A DNA stretch of 64,000 bases from Prochlorococcus sp. scB243_495L20 (GTDB taxonomy: Bacteria > Cyanobacteriota > Cyanobacteriia > PCC-6307 > Cyanobiaceae), in contig JFLX01000001.1 in assembly GCA_000634215.1 (NCBI GenBank), positions 62,001 through 126,000 on the forward strand. Direction: 5' to 3'. Positions within the stretch are counted from its first letter, which is position 1; every line of letters begins with the position of its first letter. Below the pieces are notes generated by a model. That model searched no databases, had not been told where the DNA came from, and saw nothing but the letters and a program-made list of their open reading frames with translations. This document shows, one piece after another, positions 22,699-36,001 of this stretch. Position numbers and translations under genes: made by a program.

Positions 22699-22830
22699 AA
22701 TAAGAATTTCTTTTTATAAATAATATATCTATTTTTTGATAAGCTCTCGGAATTCTGACGTTTGGTTATGAATAGCACGTAAAACTTTGAGCAGAAACCG
22801 AAAATATGAGTATTATATAAAAAAAAAATT

Positions 22831-23202
22831 ATGGAAATTAACACTATTAACCTTGTTGGCAGAGCAGGAAGAGAACCAGATGTCAGATATTTTGAATCAG
22901 GCAGCATAGTAGCGAATTTCACAATTGCAGTTAACAGAAGAAGCAGAGATGAAGAGCCAGATTGGTTTAATTTAGAAATATGGGGCAAGCAAGCACAAAT
23001 AGCCGCAGATTATGTAAAAAAAGGATCATTAATTGGAATTACAGGGAGCTTTAAAATTGATAGCTGGAAAGATAAAAATACTGGAGAAGATAGATTTAAA
23101 CCAGTTGTTAGGGTAGATAGATTAAGCTTATTAGGCTCACGAAAGGATTCTGATAATAACCAATATCCCAACAGCAATAACTCTAGTGAAATTCCTTTTT
23201 AA
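22831..23202 (+). CDS. ssb: Single-stranded DNA-binding protein
   Basis: OB fold with NLVGRAGREPDVRYFESGSIVANFTIAVNR and acidic/Asn-rich tail ending EIPF. Confidence 0.96.
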   Translation: MEINTINLVGRAGREPDVRYFESGSIVANFTIAVNRRSRDEEPDWFNLEIWGKQAQIAADYVKKGSLIGITGSFKIDSWKDKNTGEDRFKPVVRVDRLSLLGSRKDSDNNQYPNSNNSSEIPF

Positions 23203-23858
23203 GCTCTATTTTTTTTAAGAAATCTAATAAGTATTCTTATAAAAAAATATAAAAAAATTAAAATTAAAATTGGCTTTACAACATATTTGATTTGATCTAA
23301 ATAAGTTTGAATGATTGGATAATTTTCACCAAATAAATAACCTGAATAAGTGAGAAATGCTACCCATATCAAGCTCCCAAATGTAGTCCAAAGCAAAAAT
23401 TTTCTTAATGGCATAAGTTCTATGCCAGCAGGAACAGAGATTAAAGTTCTTATACCTGGTACTAATCTGCCCCAAAAAACTAAAGAAACACCGTATTTAT
23501 CAAACCACCTTTTACTTTTACTTAAATCACTAGAAGAAATACCCAAATATTTTCCTTTTTTATCGAGAAAATTTGAAAGTCTTTCTTCATTTACTAATCT
23601 ACCTAAATAGTACCAAGGCAATGATCCTAAAATAGTTCCAAGTAATCCCCAAAAAACTAAAATATAGAAATTTAATTTTTGTTGATAAACAAAAAAACCT
23701 CCTAAAGGCATTATTATTTCCGAAGGAATTGGAGGTATTATATTTTCCAAAAACATAGCCAAACAAATAGTGAGGTATGCAATTGTTGAATTCTTTTCAA
23801 CAGCCAAACTAATATAGTCGGGAATTGAAGTAAGAAAATTTACAAAAAATAAACTCAA
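23199..23858 (-). CDS. DedA-family membrane protein
   Basis: FLENIIPPIPSEIIMPLGGF and FWGRLVPGIRTLISVPAGIELMPLRKF motifs. Confidence 0.94.
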   Translation of the reverse strand: MSLFFVNFLTSIPDYISLAVEKNSTIAYLTICLAMFLENIIPPIPSEIIMPLGGFFVYQQKLNFYILVFWGLLGTILGSLPWYYLGRLVNEERLSNFLDKKGKYLGISSSDLSKSKRWFDKYGVSLVFWGRLVPGIRTLISVPAGIELMPLRKFLLWTTFGSLIWVAFLTYSGYLFGENYPIIQTYLDQIKYVVKPILILIFLYFFIRILIRFLKKNRA

Positions 23859-23860
23859 AC

Positions 23861-25279
23861 TTAGTATCTATAAAGCTCTGGTTTGTAAGGTCCTTCAACA
23901 GAGACATTAATATAGTCAGCTTGTTCCTTAGTTAATTTTGTTAATTTTGCACCAATTTTATCAAGATGTAATCTAGCCACCATTTCATCTAAATGCTTTG
24001 GTAAAACATAAACCTGCTTAGCATATTTTTCTGACTTATTGAAAAGTTCTATTTGAGCTAATACTTGGTTAGTAAAAGAATTACTCATAACAAAACTTGG
24101 ATGTCCAGTGGCACAGCCTAAGTTAACTAATCTACCCTCGGCTAAAAGAATTATTTTATTTCCACTTGGTAAAGTTATGTGATCAACCTGTGGCTTAATA
24201 TTTTCCCATGGATAATCTTTCAATGAAGCCACATCAATTTCATTATCGAAATGACCAATATTACAAACTATGGCCTCATCTTTCATCTTGACGAGATTTT
24301 CGTTTGTAATTACTTGATAGTTCCCAGTTGCTGTAACAAAGATATCTATATCTTCCACAACATCGTCTAACGTAACAACGCTAAAACCTTCCATTGCTGC
24401 TTGAAGAGCACAAATTGGATCAACTTCAGCAACTTTTACTATTGCACCAAGTCCTCTTAGAGACTGAGCTGAACCTTTACCTACATCTCCAAAACCCATT
24501 ACCAAAGCAACCTTCCCAGCAATCATCACATCAGTTGCGCGCTTTATACTATCTACTAAAGATTCGCGACAGCCATATAAATTATCAAATTTGCTTTTAG
24601 TTACTGAATCATTAACGTTGATCGCAGGGAAAGGTAAAGCATTTTGCTTTTGCAGTTGATAAAGTCTCGCGACTCCAGTTGTCGTTTCTTCAGTGACACC
24701 AATGATATTACTTTTAATTCTAGAATAGAAGTCACTATCAGTTTCTAATTTAGACTTAATAGAATTGAATAAAGCAATTTCTTCTTCATTACCGGGATTA
24801 TCTAAAACAGACAAATCTTTTTCCGCTTTACTGCCGAGTATCAATAAACCAGTTGCATCCCCACCATCATCAAGAATCATATTTGGGGAGTTTGAACCCC
24901 AATCAAGAATGTAGTGGGTATATTGCCAATATTCATCAAGTGTCTCACCTTTTTTTGCGTATACAGGAATTCCTTGATCTGCAATAGCCGCCGCCGCATG
25001 ATCTTGAGTTGAAAAAATATTGCATGAAGCCCATTTCACTTCTGCCCCAAGATCAACAAGAGTTTCTATTAAAACTGCAGTCTGAATAGTCATATGCAAA
25101 CTTCCTGCTATTTTTGCACCTTTGAGTGGCTTTTCTGATTGATATTTATCTCTAAGTGCCATTAATCCAGGCATTTCCGTTTCAGCAATTTTAATTTCTT
25201 TACGGCCAAAATCTGATAAGGAGATATCAGCAATTACATAATTTGGTGTAGAGGTTTTAATTGAATTTGCGATAACCAT
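23861..25279 (-). CDS. ahcY: Adenosylhomocysteinase
   Basis: [36 protein letters not shown]-terminal KPELYRY. Confidence 0.98.
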   Translation of the reverse strand: MVIANSIKTSTPNYVIADISLSDFGRKEIKIAETEMPGLMALRDKYQSEKPLKGAKIAGSLHMTIQTAVLIETLVDLGAEVKWASCNIFSTQDHAAAAIADQGIPVYAKKGETLDEYWQYTHYILDWGSNSPNMILDDGGDATGLLILGSKAEKDLSVLDNPGNEEEIALFNSIKSKLETDSDFYSRIKSNIIGVTEETTTGVARLYQLQKQNALPFPAINVNDSVTKSKFDNLYGCRESLVDSIKRATDVMIAGKVALVMGFGDVGKGSAQSLRGLGAIVKVAEVDPICALQAAMEGFSVVTLDDVVEDIDIFVTATGNYQVITNENLVKMKDEAIVCNIGHFDNEIDVASLKDYPWENIKPQVDHITLPSGNKIILLAEGRLVNLGCATGHPSFVMSNSFTNQVLAQIELFNKSEKYAKQVYVLPKHLDEMVARLHLDKIGAKLTKLTKEQADYINVSVEGPYKPELYRY

Positions 25280-25318
25280 ATCTAGTAAATACTTTTTCTA
25301 TTAAACTATATATGATTT

Positions 25319-25768
25319 TTGTGTAGTTTTGTGTTTGTTGAGAATTTAAAAGAAACTTTAAATTTAGGGAAAAAACTCTCACATAAATTAAATCCCCAAT
25401 CAATTGTTTTATTACAGGGTCCAATTGGGGCTGGGAAAACTTCATTCGTACAAGGTATTGCTCAAGGCTTATCAATTTCTGAGGACATTACAAGCCCTAC
25501 ATTTGCTTTATCGCATCACTATAACTCCGGAAAAATTCCACTAATTCACCTTGATTTATACAGGTTAGGAAATGTTTCTTCAGCACAGGAAGTTTTTTTT
25601 TCTGAAGAAGAAGAGGCAATACAAAAACAAGCTATTTTAGTTGTTGAATGGCCAGAATTAATAGAACCAGTTATTGATAATTTCTGGAAAATAGAAATTA
25701 GTTACACAAAAGATTATGGAAGAAACTACGAAATAAGAGATCCCAAAAATTTATTAACCTTATCATAA
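25319..25768 (+). CDS. tsaE: tRNA t6A biosynthesis ATPase TsaE
   Basis: Walker A LQGPIGAGKTSFVQGIAQGL and HLDLYRL. Non-ATG start (TTG at 25319 or GTG at 25331). Confidence 0.92.
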   Translation: MCSFVFVENLKETLNLGKKLSHKLNPQSIVLLQGPIGAGKTSFVQGIAQGLSISEDITSPTFALSHHYNSGKIPLIHLDLYRLGNVSSAQEVFFSEEEEAIQKQAILVVEWPELIEPVIDNFWKIEISYTKDYGRNYEIRDPKNLLTLS

Positions 25769-26724
25769 TATGGCTGTTGCTCGATGGCGCCTTCACCAAG
25801 ACAAGTTAATAATCCACAAACACCTGCAAACTTAATGCAATCTTCTATCTCTTGTTCATTTGAAGGATAGCCAGAAGCAATTAATTTTGAAATTAAGCCT
25901 GCTAAAAAAGCATCGCCTGCGCCAGTTGTGTCAACAATTTTCCGTGAATTAAGAGTTTCAGTAATTCCCTGCAATCCATTGATATACCACTCAACGGGAT
26001 TTTTCCCATCAGTTATTATTACATCTGGTCTATTAGACAACTGTTGAGATATTAACAAGGGATTTTGATCCTCAAAAAACAAATTTGCTTCTTCTTTAGC
26101 AAGTTTTAAAACATTCGCATGATTTAAAAATTTCTTGATTAAATTAACTCTCTCAGCTTTACTAATTTCTGATGAAAAACTTGAGTGATCCCAAAAGACC
26201 TCTCTCCAATTCAAATCAATAACTATTTTGACTTCAAATTTAGTAGCCTGTTCAATAAGAAAAAAAATAGTCTCAGCTGATATTGGAGATGATAATAAGT
26301 TCGTACCTGTTACCAAATATTTTATTTCTAATAATGATTTCTCCAAATTTAAAATTTCTTTATCTATTAATTTCTTGCTAAGAACTTCGTCTGCATAGAA
26401 AGCATGAGAACTTTCCTCAAAGCCTGAAAAAAAACGATCTCCAAATTGATCTCTATCTACATTAACCACACGAGTAGATGAATCATTATTTAATTGCAAG
26501 AAATCTAAATTAACTCCCAATTGATCAAATTTCGAAATAAATTTTTTTCCATAATCATCATTACCCAAACTTCCCATAAATGTTGAATCTATTTTTAATT
26601 TTCTTAATGCACAAGCAACATTAGCCGGCGCACCACCAAAATAATCTTTAAATCCTTTATTTGACTTGTTTCTGATTCTGTCTATTAAAGCCTCTCCAAT
26701 ACATATAACCTTTTTCCTTTTCAT
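25726..26724 (-). CDS. PfkB-family sugar kinase (probable fructokinase)
   Basis: CIGEALIDRIR, FGGAPANVACALRKL, VDTTGAGDAFLAGLIS motifs. Confidence 0.93.
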   Translation of the reverse strand: MKRKKVICIGEALIDRIRNKSNKGFKDYFGGAPANVACALRKLKIDSTFMGSLGNDDYGKKFISKFDQLGVNLDFLQLNNDSSTRVVNVDRDQFGDRFFSGFEESSHAFYADEVLSKKLIDKEILNLEKSLLEIKYLVTGTNLLSSPISAETIFFLIEQATKFEVKIVIDLNWREVFWDHSSFSSEISKAERVNLIKKFLNHANVLKLAKEEANLFFEDQNPLLISQQLSNRPDVIITDGKNPVEWYINGLQGITETLNSRKIVDTTGAGDAFLAGLISKLIASGYPSNEQEIEDCIKFAGVCGLLTCLGEGAIEQQPYYDKVNKFLGSLIS

Positions 26725-26813
26725 AAAATTAACGCTTTTTCTTAACTAAGAATAATTTATTAAAAACGAATAATTTTTTTTTGAATTAAAGTTTAATTAA
26801 AAGAATATTCATA

Positions 26814-27728
26814 GTGTCTTTAAAAAAATCTGAAACTTGGAAGTGGAAAAATTGGGAAATTTCTTGGTCTTTATCCAAAGAATCTACTTCTGAAAAAAAT
26901 ATTAAAATTTTATTAGTTCATGGATTTGGGGCATCAAAAAACCACTGGAGACATAATCAAGATTTTCTTGGTCAATTTTCTAACTGCTACGCAATTGACT
27001 TATTAGGATTTGGAGAAAGTAGTCAGCCTAGTGCTTTATTAAATTACGAACCTGACAAAGAAAACTCCATTAAATATTCATTCAACTTATGGGGTAATCA
27101 AATATCAACATTTTGTGAAGAGGTAATAAAATCCCCTGTTTACTTGGTAGGAAATTCAATTGGAGGTGTTATTGCATTGAAAGCTGCTGAAATCCTCAAA
27201 GATAATTGCAAAGGTATCATTTTGATTGATTGTGCACAAAGAACTATGGATGATAAACGTTTGAAAAAAAGTGATATCTTAATGAATCTACTGAGACCGG
27301 TCCTTAAAACGATAGTCAGACAAAGAGTAATTAGTAATACACTTTTTGCAAGAGCTGCTAATCCAAAAGTTATAAAGAAAATACTCGAACAAGCTTACCC
27401 TTCAGGAAAAAATATCGATAAAGAATTAATCGAAATACTTTATAAACCCTCTCAAAGGAAAAATTCGAAAGAAGCTTTTCGTGGTTTTATTAACTTATTT
27501 GATGACTATCTTGCTACTGACCTTTTCGATAAAGTTGATGCCCCAATCCAATTGATATGGGGTGAGGACGATCCGTGGGAATCTTTAAATGAAGCAAGAG
27601 AGTGGAAGAAACAATTCAGGAATATTAAAAGATTAGATATTATTAATGGAGCTGGTCATTGTCCTCATGACGAAGAACCAGAAAAAACAAATAAATTAAT
27701 AAATGAATTTATTCAAGAAACAAAATAA
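26814..27728 (+). CDS. Alpha/beta hydrolase
   Basis: LLVHGFGASKNHW, LVGNSIGGVIALKAAE nucleophile elbow, catalytic GAGHCPHDE. Confidence 0.93.
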   Translation: MSLKKSETWKWKNWEISWSLSKESTSEKNIKILLVHGFGASKNHWRHNQDFLGQFSNCYAIDLLGFGESSQPSALLNYEPDKENSIKYSFNLWGNQISTFCEEVIKSPVYLVGNSIGGVIALKAAEILKDNCKGIILIDCAQRTMDDKRLKKSDILMNLLRPVLKTIVRQRVISNTLFARAANPKVIKKILEQAYPSGKNIDKELIEILYKPSQRKNSKEAFRGFINLFDDYLATDLFDKVDAPIQLIWGEDDPWESLNEAREWKKQFRNIKRLDIINGAGHCPHDEEPEKTNKLINEFIQETK

Positions 27729-28714
27729 GCTTCTACGTTATCACTAAGTCTTCTCAATCCTCTTAATCCATCTCTTTCTAGGTTTCTAACTCTATCCCTA
27801 CTTATCCCTAGAACCCTTCCTATACCTGTAAGAGACATTGGCTCATCTCCATCCATTCCATATCTCATTCTTAAAACTCTACATTGTAGATCTGGCAATT
27901 GATGTAAAAGAGAATGCAGATCACCTCTCATACAATCCATCTCTATTTGTTCGTCTGGCAAATCCTCACCCCCTGCTAGTAAATCTAATAGAACAGTATC
28001 TTCACCATCACCAACTTTGGTTTCAAGACTAACTGGCTGTCCAGCTTTGCACATCAAATCTTTAACATCATCTTCGGGAAGCTCTACGTATTTTGCAAGT
28101 TCAGTAACAGTTGGAGTCCTAGACATTTCTTGACTGAGCTCTCTTTGACCTTTTTTTAACTTATTCAACATTTCAGTTATGTGAATTGGTAGCCTTATCG
28201 CACGACTTTTTTCAGCTATTGCTCTTGTAATACCTTGTCTAATCCACCAGTATGCATAGGTTGAAAACTTATATCCTCTGGCTGGATCAAATTTTTCCAC
28301 TCCTCTGACTAGTCCTATAGTTCCCTCCTGAATCAAATCTAAAAGTTCCATATTTCTTTTTGTATATTTTTTTGCAACGCTTACCACTAATCTTAAGTTT
28401 GCTGCAACCATCCTCTCTTTAGCTCTCTGTCCAGCTCTTAATCTTTTTTTAATTAGGGTAGTAGATAAGTTTAATTTGGTCGATAATTCATCAATACTAG
28501 GCTTATCTCCAGTTAGTTCGATAATTTCTGACTCTGCTCTTTCAACTTCCATGTATTCTTGAACTTGTCGACCCAGTGTAATTTCTTGCTCATGCGATAG
28601 TAAGGGAACTCTTCCAATATCTCTCAAATATGATCTAACAAGATCTACATCATTACTAGATTTTATACTTGCGATAGACGCTAGTTTATTTTCACTTATT
28701 GTTTCAGAAGACAT
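27713..28714 (-). CDS. RNA polymerase sigma factor, sigma-70 family (group 2, RpoD-like)
   Basis: DLIQEGTIGLVRGVEKFDPARGYKFSTYAYWWIRQGITRAI; region 4 LTGIGRVLGISRDRVRNLE. Start assigned to the internal Met MSSETISENK. Confidence 0.96.
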   Translation of the reverse strand: MSSETISENKLASIASIKSSNDVDLVRSYLRDIGRVPLLSHEQEITLGRQVQEYMEVERAESEIIELTGDKPSIDELSTKLNLSTTLIKKRLRAGQRAKERMVAANLRLVVSVAKKYTKRNMELLDLIQEGTIGLVRGVEKFDPARGYKFSTYAYWWIRQGITRAIAEKSRAIRLPIHITEMLNKLKKGQRELSQEMSRTPTVTELAKYVELPEDDVKDLMCKAGQPVSLETKVGDGEDTVLLDLLAGGEDLPDEQIEMDCMRGDLHSLLHQLPDLQCRVLRMRYGMDGDEPMSLTGIGRVLGISRDRVRNLERDGLRGLRRLSDNVEAYFVS

Positions 28715-28814
28715 GAATATTAAATGATGTTTTGTAAACAATACCATTAAGAAATGTAAAGTTAAACAATAAAATCCACAATTTTACAAAAATGAGAATA
28801 AATACCTACTGAAT

Positions 28815-30221
28815 TTAGACTAATGAAGCACTTAATAGCCATTTTGCTGTACTGAGATAAATAAATACACCAGCAATATCTGTTACGGTTGTAATGAAAG
28901 GAGAGGACATTAAGGCTGGATCCAATTTCATTCTGTCAAACAACAAAGGGAGGATCGCTCCTGTTGTAGCAGCTAAAGTTGTTATGGATATCAAACTTAT
29001 ACCCACTGCAGAGGCTATTAAAGGCCCTTCACCTTGCCACCAAGCGAAGGGGAAAACCACAAGCATCATAAAAACACCTAGAAGAGCGCCTGTTATTGCC
29101 TCCTTAACTACAGCCTTAATTGCACCAAGAGACTTCAATTTTTGAGTACTTAAACCTCGAATGACAACTGTTGAACTTTGAGCACCAACATTCCCCCCCG
29201 TACCTATAAGTAATGGAATAAATGCAGCTAACAAAACTATATCTTTTAATATTTGATCATTCATAGCTATAACTTTTGTCGTTAAGCCATTTGCTAAAAC
29301 CAAAATTAATAACCATACAATTCTTCTTCGAGCAATCGTAAACAAACTACTTTGGAAATAATCATCTTCATCGCCAGGTTGTACTGCCCCCGCTGCATAA
29401 ATATCTCTTGTTGCTTCTTGTTCTATGACATCAATTAAATCATCAACGGTGACTATACCAACAAGTCTTTTTTCCTTATCAACGACTGGGAGAGCTAAAA
29501 AATCATATCTTTGTATTGCTCTAGCAACCTCTTCTTGATTCGTATTAGTAGAGATATTAACTACATCTCTTGTCATTACGTCTCCAATTGGCTTTGAAGG
29601 ATCAGCAGTTACAAGATCTCTTAAAGAGAGAATACCAGTTAAATGTCTTTCTTTATCTGTAACATATAAGCTGTAGATAGTTTCAGTAAATGGGGCTCTT
29701 TTTCTAACTAAAGAAAGAGCCTCAGCAGCTGTTTGCATCTCTTTAAGATCTATAAATTCAGTTGTCATTAATCTTCCAGCAGTTTCAGGCTCATATCCAA
29801 GTAATTCAGCTGTTACTTTCCTTTCACCAGGACTAAGTGCAGATAAAAATTTTCGTACAACTTTTGCAGGTAATTCATCAAAGAGTTGAACCCTATCATC
29901 AGGAGACATTTTCTCAACGATTTCTAAAACTTCTCCTGAACGAAGTCTTTCTAATAAAGTTTGCTGAACTACAGGATCTAAATATTCATAAACCTCAATT
30001 GCTTCATTTTTCTTTAATAATCGAAATGCCAATGCCTGCAATATAAGTGGAAGGCTTCCAATAGCATCCGCTATATCAACAGGTTGGGATGGCTCTAAAA
30101 GTAATTTTGCCTCATCATAATTTCCCGCAATAAGCAATTCCTCAAGTTGAAAAGTAATATTCTCTCTTGTACTTAAATCTGAAGATAACGATGTAACTGT
30201 TTCAAGATTATTTTCATTCAT
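28815..30221 (-). CDS. mgtE: Magnesium transporter MgtE
   Basis: MgtE N domain, tandem CBS domains, 5-TM C-terminal region with IGTGGNVGAQSSTVVIRGL. Confidence 0.96.
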   Translation of the reverse strand: MNENNLETVTSLSSDLSTRENITFQLEELLIAGNYDEAKLLLEPSQPVDIADAIGSLPLILQALAFRLLKKNEAIEVYEYLDPVVQQTLLERLRSGEVLEIVEKMSPDDRVQLFDELPAKVVRKFLSALSPGERKVTAELLGYEPETAGRLMTTEFIDLKEMQTAAEALSLVRKRAPFTETIYSLYVTDKERHLTGILSLRDLVTADPSKPIGDVMTRDVVNISTNTNQEEVARAIQRYDFLALPVVDKEKRLVGIVTVDDLIDVIEQEATRDIYAAGAVQPGDEDDYFQSSLFTIARRRIVWLLILVLANGLTTKVIAMNDQILKDIVLLAAFIPLLIGTGGNVGAQSSTVVIRGLSTQKLKSLGAIKAVVKEAITGALLGVFMMLVVFPFAWWQGEGPLIASAVGISLISITTLAATTGAILPLLFDRMKLDPALMSSPFITTVTDIAGVFIYLSTAKWLLSASLV

Positions 30222-30264
30222 AAATATAATCCCTTATCAAAGTAACAACACCATTATATGGAAT

Positions 30265-30594
30265 CTAAGTAATTTTTCTACTGATCCAGAACCCGAAAAG
30301 CATTGTTAATAAATTTACAATAATAATTAAATTAAAAAAAATTATAAATTTTATCCAATCCCCTCGATTTAAGATTGTGTACAAAAAATACATAAATCCA
30401 CTAAAGGATGTAAAGCAAGCAAAAAACCCACTCAATAAAATTTTTTCAGTTGAAAAACTTAATCTTCTTCTGATTAAAAAACCCACAAAAAAAGAGCCAA
30501 TTATTGAAATAAAAAAATTATTATTTATAGATAATCTTAAAAAAGTAGCTAGGTAAGCAGCTAAAAGTATATAAATAAAATTATTAATTTTCAC
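30265..30594 (-). CDS. crcB: CrcB/FluC-like fluoride channel, divergent paralogue
   Basis: 109 aa 4-TM protein with IGSFFVGFLIRRRL and SGFFACFTSFSGF; directly after a second crcB. Confidence 0.82.
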   Translation of the reverse strand: MKINNFIYILLAAYLATFLRLSINNNFFISIIGSFFVGFLIRRRLSFSTEKILLSGFFACFTSFSGFMYFLYTILNRGDWIKFIIFFNLIIIVNLLTMLFGFWISRKIT

Positions 30595-30595
30595 T

Positions 30596-30961
30596 TTAAA
30601 AAAACTGAATAAGCAAATAACCTAAATAAAAGAACAGGAATGAAAAAATTATCACCTCAATATAGTGTAAAAATAATCTTAGGAATTTTTTCTTTTTAAA
30701 TAAATCAAATAGTTGATATATAAAAGAAGAAAATGTACTAAAACATCCTAAAAAACCACCATAAAATAAGACTAATATTTCGTTATTACTAAAATTTAAG
30801 GCTACTAAAATTCCTAATAAAAAAGATGATAAAAAATTTACTATTGAAGTATTTCGAATATCAAAACCTATCCTTTTTTTAAAGTTATTTTGTATAAATA
30901 TCCTAAGTATTAATCCAAAAGTACTGCCGAGTAATATTATTATTATTTCACTAAAATCCAA
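30596..30961 (-). CDS. crcB: CrcB/FluC-like fluoride channel
   Basis: 121 aa 4-TM protein with GSTFGLILRIFIQN, IVNFLSSFLLGIL and GGFLGCFSTFSSF. Confidence 0.85.
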   Translation of the reverse strand: MDFSEIIIILLGSTFGLILRIFIQNNFKKRIGFDIRNTSIVNFLSSFLLGILVALNFSNNEILVLFYGGFLGCFSTFSSFIYQLFDLFKKKKFLRLFLHYIEVIIFSFLFFYLGYLLIQFF

Positions 30962-30964
30962 AAT

Positions 30965-33258
<2,294 letters not shown>

Positions 33259-33408
33259 TTAATATAAAAAAAATTTTAGACTTTTAAAATGTTATTTTTA
33301 AAAGGTATTTCATTAAACTTAACACCACAATAAGATAAAGGCTTGAAGTCAATGAAAAATTTAATCACTTTAATTATATAGCTAATATTTTTTTCTACAG
33401 AAATTCAT

Positions 33409-34308
33409 ATGTCTTCGCATCTTCCTCATGTAATTATTTTAATTGGTCCAACTGCGAGTGGCAAAACAGAATTAGCTATTGAAATTGCAGAATATTTTCA
33501 AACTCATATACACAATATTGATTCAAGGCAAATTTATAAGTCCATGGATATTGGAACAGCCAAGCCATCTAAAATCCAACAAAAAAAAATAAAGCATTTT
33601 TTAATAGATATTGAAGAACCAATCAATCCAATTAATGTAAAACAATTTCAAGAAATTGCTCAAAAATCTATTGAGGGAGAAATTAAACAAGATAATTTAC
33701 CTTTTCTTGTTGGAGGAAGTGGGTTGTATATGAACTCAATAACAAAAGGATTTTTTGTACCGGATGTCCCTCCTCAAAATAATTTAAGAAGACAATTAGA
33801 AGAACTTGGTCAGGAAAAATGTTGGGACCTGTTAAAAAATTGTGATCCATTGTCAACAAAAAAAATCAATTTTGCTGACCAGATTAGAACAATAAGAGCT
33901 TTGGAAGTCTTCTACGTAACAGGTAAACCTTTGTCAACTCTGAAAGTTCAAAAACCGCCTAAATGGAAAATCCTAGAGCTTGGATTAGATAGAGTTAATT
34001 TAAAAGAAAGAATTTTTCAAAGAACAAAAAATATGTTTTTATCTGGAATTATTGAGGAGACAAGCCATCTTATCTCAAAATACGGATTTGATTTGCCAAT
34101 CTTAGAAACCATTGGTTATCGAGAAGCTAGGGATGTTTTAAATAACCGTTCAACAGTTGACCAAGCGATTGAGTTGACGGCGACAAAAACAATCCAATTC
34201 GCCAAAAGACAAAAAACTTGGTTTCGTAATAAAAATAATCCTCTTTGGCTTAATAACAAAAACCTGCTAAAAGATGCAATAATTAAAATAGAGTCTTTTT
34301 TAAGCTAA
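33409..34308 (+). CDS. miaA: tRNA dimethylallyltransferase
   Basis: [45 protein letters not shown]. Confidence 0.97.
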   Translation: MSSHLPHVIILIGPTASGKTELAIEIAEYFQTHIHNIDSRQIYKSMDIGTAKPSKIQQKKIKHFLIDIEEPINPINVKQFQEIAQKSIEGEIKQDNLPFLVGGSGLYMNSITKGFFVPDVPPQNNLRRQLEELGQEKCWDLLKNCDPLSTKKINFADQIRTIRALEVFYVTGKPLSTLKVQKPPKWKILELGLDRVNLKERIFQRTKNMFLSGIIEETSHLISKYGFDLPILETIGYREARDVLNNRSTVDQAIELTATKTIQFAKRQKTWFRNKNNPLWLNNKNLLKDAIIKIESFLS

Positions 34309-34361
34309 CTTTATAAAAATAGATTTTATTCTTCATCCAACCAATTTATTTAATTAACTGA

Positions 34362-34934
34362 ATGCCCCCACGCCCACGCTTTGACCGACGAGCTCCAGTT
34401 AGAGAGCTACCAAATATAAATGAAAGAATAAAATACCCTCAATTGAGAGTTGTTGATTCAGATGGAAAACAATTAGGCGTCATAGATAGATTAAAAGCAT
34501 TAGAAATAGCATCTCAAAGAGATCTTGATTTAGTTTTAGTGAGCGAAAAAGCAAATCCTCCTGTTTGCAGAATCATGGACTACGGAAAATATAAATTTGA
34601 ACAAGAAAAGAAAGCTAAAGAAGCAAGGAAAAAATCTCATCAAACAGAAGTTAAAGAAGTAAAAATGAGGTATAAAATTGACAAGCATGATTATGATGTT
34701 CGGATTGGTCAAGCGACTAAATTTCTAAAATCGGGAGATAAGGTAAAATGCACTGTAATTTTTAGGGGAAGAGAAATTCAACACTCAAATTTAGCTGAGA
34801 CACTTCTTTTAAAAATGGCTAATGATTTAGAAGAGCAATCAGAAGTTCAACAAAAACCAAAAAGAGAAGGGAGAAACATGATCATGTTTTTAAGTCCCCG
34901 CAAAACTCCTCTTTTAAAAAAAGATGATGGGTGA
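34362..34934 (+). CDS. infC: Translation initiation factor IF-3
   Basis: [33 protein letters not shown] and [22 protein letters not shown]. Confidence 0.98.
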   Translation: MPPRPRFDRRAPVRELPNINERIKYPQLRVVDSDGKQLGVIDRLKALEIASQRDLDLVLVSEKANPPVCRIMDYGKYKFEQEKKAKEARKKSHQTEVKEVKMRYKIDKHDYDVRIGQATKFLKSGDKVKCTVIFRGREIQHSNLAETLLLKMANDLEEQSEVQQKPKREGRNMIMFLSPRKTPLLKKDDG

Positions 34935-35011
34935 TAAATTGTCATCAAAAAATATGACGAATGTTAAAGTGTCACTATATCAAAAATTAAGTTAGCCAGG
35001 ATTTTTCTAAA

Positions 35012-35998
35012 GTGAGATTCCATATTCAACAAGAAAGTGATATTCCAGCATCTACTCAATTAAATAATCAAATTTGTTTCGCAATTGCAGCAAGACATTA
35101 CCCTCCAGGACACAGACTTCCAAGTACGAGGCAACTTGCAATGCAGACTGGACTCCATCGGAATACAATAAGCAAAGTTTACAGACAACTGGAATTAGAC
35201 GGAGTTGTTGAAGCAATAGCTGGATCAGGTATCTATGTAAGAGACAATATTACTAAGAAAGAATTTACCAAATCACTTTACTTAAAAGATAAATTAAGTA
35301 AGGCACCTGATCAAGAAGCAAAGAAGGTTATTGACAACTTAATAAGTCTTGGATTCACTCTACAAGAGACGAGAGAAATATTGAACAATGAAATTGATTG
35401 GCGCATCAAGTGCGGATCAAGAATCATAGTCAGTACTCCTAGAGAAGATATTGGAGCCTCTATGTTAATAGCAGAAGACCTTTCTACAACAGTTAATGTA
35501 CCAGTAGAGGTTGTTCCTATGGAAGAATTAGAAAAAGTTTTGAGCAATTCAAATAATGGTACGATTGTCACAAGCAGATATTTTTTACAACCTCTAGAAA
35601 AAGTTGCTAAGCAACATGGAGTTCGCGCAATTGCAGTCGACTTGAGCGACTTTCAAAAGGAATTAAAAATTCTTAAGGAATTAAGTGCTGGAAGTTGTGT
35701 AGGTATTGTTAGCATAAGTCCTGGTTTGTTGAGAGCAGCAGAAGTCATCATACATAGTATGCGTGGTAGTGAGTTAATGCTTATGACGGCAATCTCAGAC
35801 AATAACAGTAGATTACTCTCACTTTTAAAGGCTTCAAATCATATAGTGTGTGATGGACCAAGTTTATCAGTTGTAGAAAACACACTATTAAAAAATCGTT
35901 CTCAATTGATGAGATTACCTCAGATAATATGTGCTAAAAATTATTTAAGTATCGAAACAATAAATCAATTAAAAAAAGAAATAGGAGTTATTAATTAA
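35012..35998 (+). CDS. GntR-family transcriptional regulator
   Basis: N-terminal wHTH HRLPSTRQLAMQTGLHRNTISKVYRQLELDGVVEAIAGSGIYV; GTG start. Confidence 0.9.
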   Translation: MRFHIQQESDIPASTQLNNQICFAIAARHYPPGHRLPSTRQLAMQTGLHRNTISKVYRQLELDGVVEAIAGSGIYVRDNITKKEFTKSLYLKDKLSKAPDQEAKKVIDNLISLGFTLQETREILNNEIDWRIKCGSRIIVSTPREDIGASMLIAEDLSTTVNVPVEVVPMEELEKVLSNSNNGTIVTSRYFLQPLEKVAKQHGVRAIAVDLSDFQKELKILKELSAGSCVGIVSISPGLLRAAEVIIHSMRGSELMLMTAISDNNSRLLSLLKASNHIVCDGPSLSVVENTLLKNRSQLMRLPQIICAKNYLSIETINQLKKEIGVIN

Positions 35999-36001
35999 AC
36001 C

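Noticed and set aside
22695-22988. 97-aa minus-strand ORF overlapping ssb
   Set aside because: Antisense to ssb and the mreB-ssb gap; no family resemblance.
25280-25318. SAH riboswitch upstream of ahcY
   Set aside because: Only about 40 bp separate ahcY from the divergent tsaE, with no GC-rich aptamer core.
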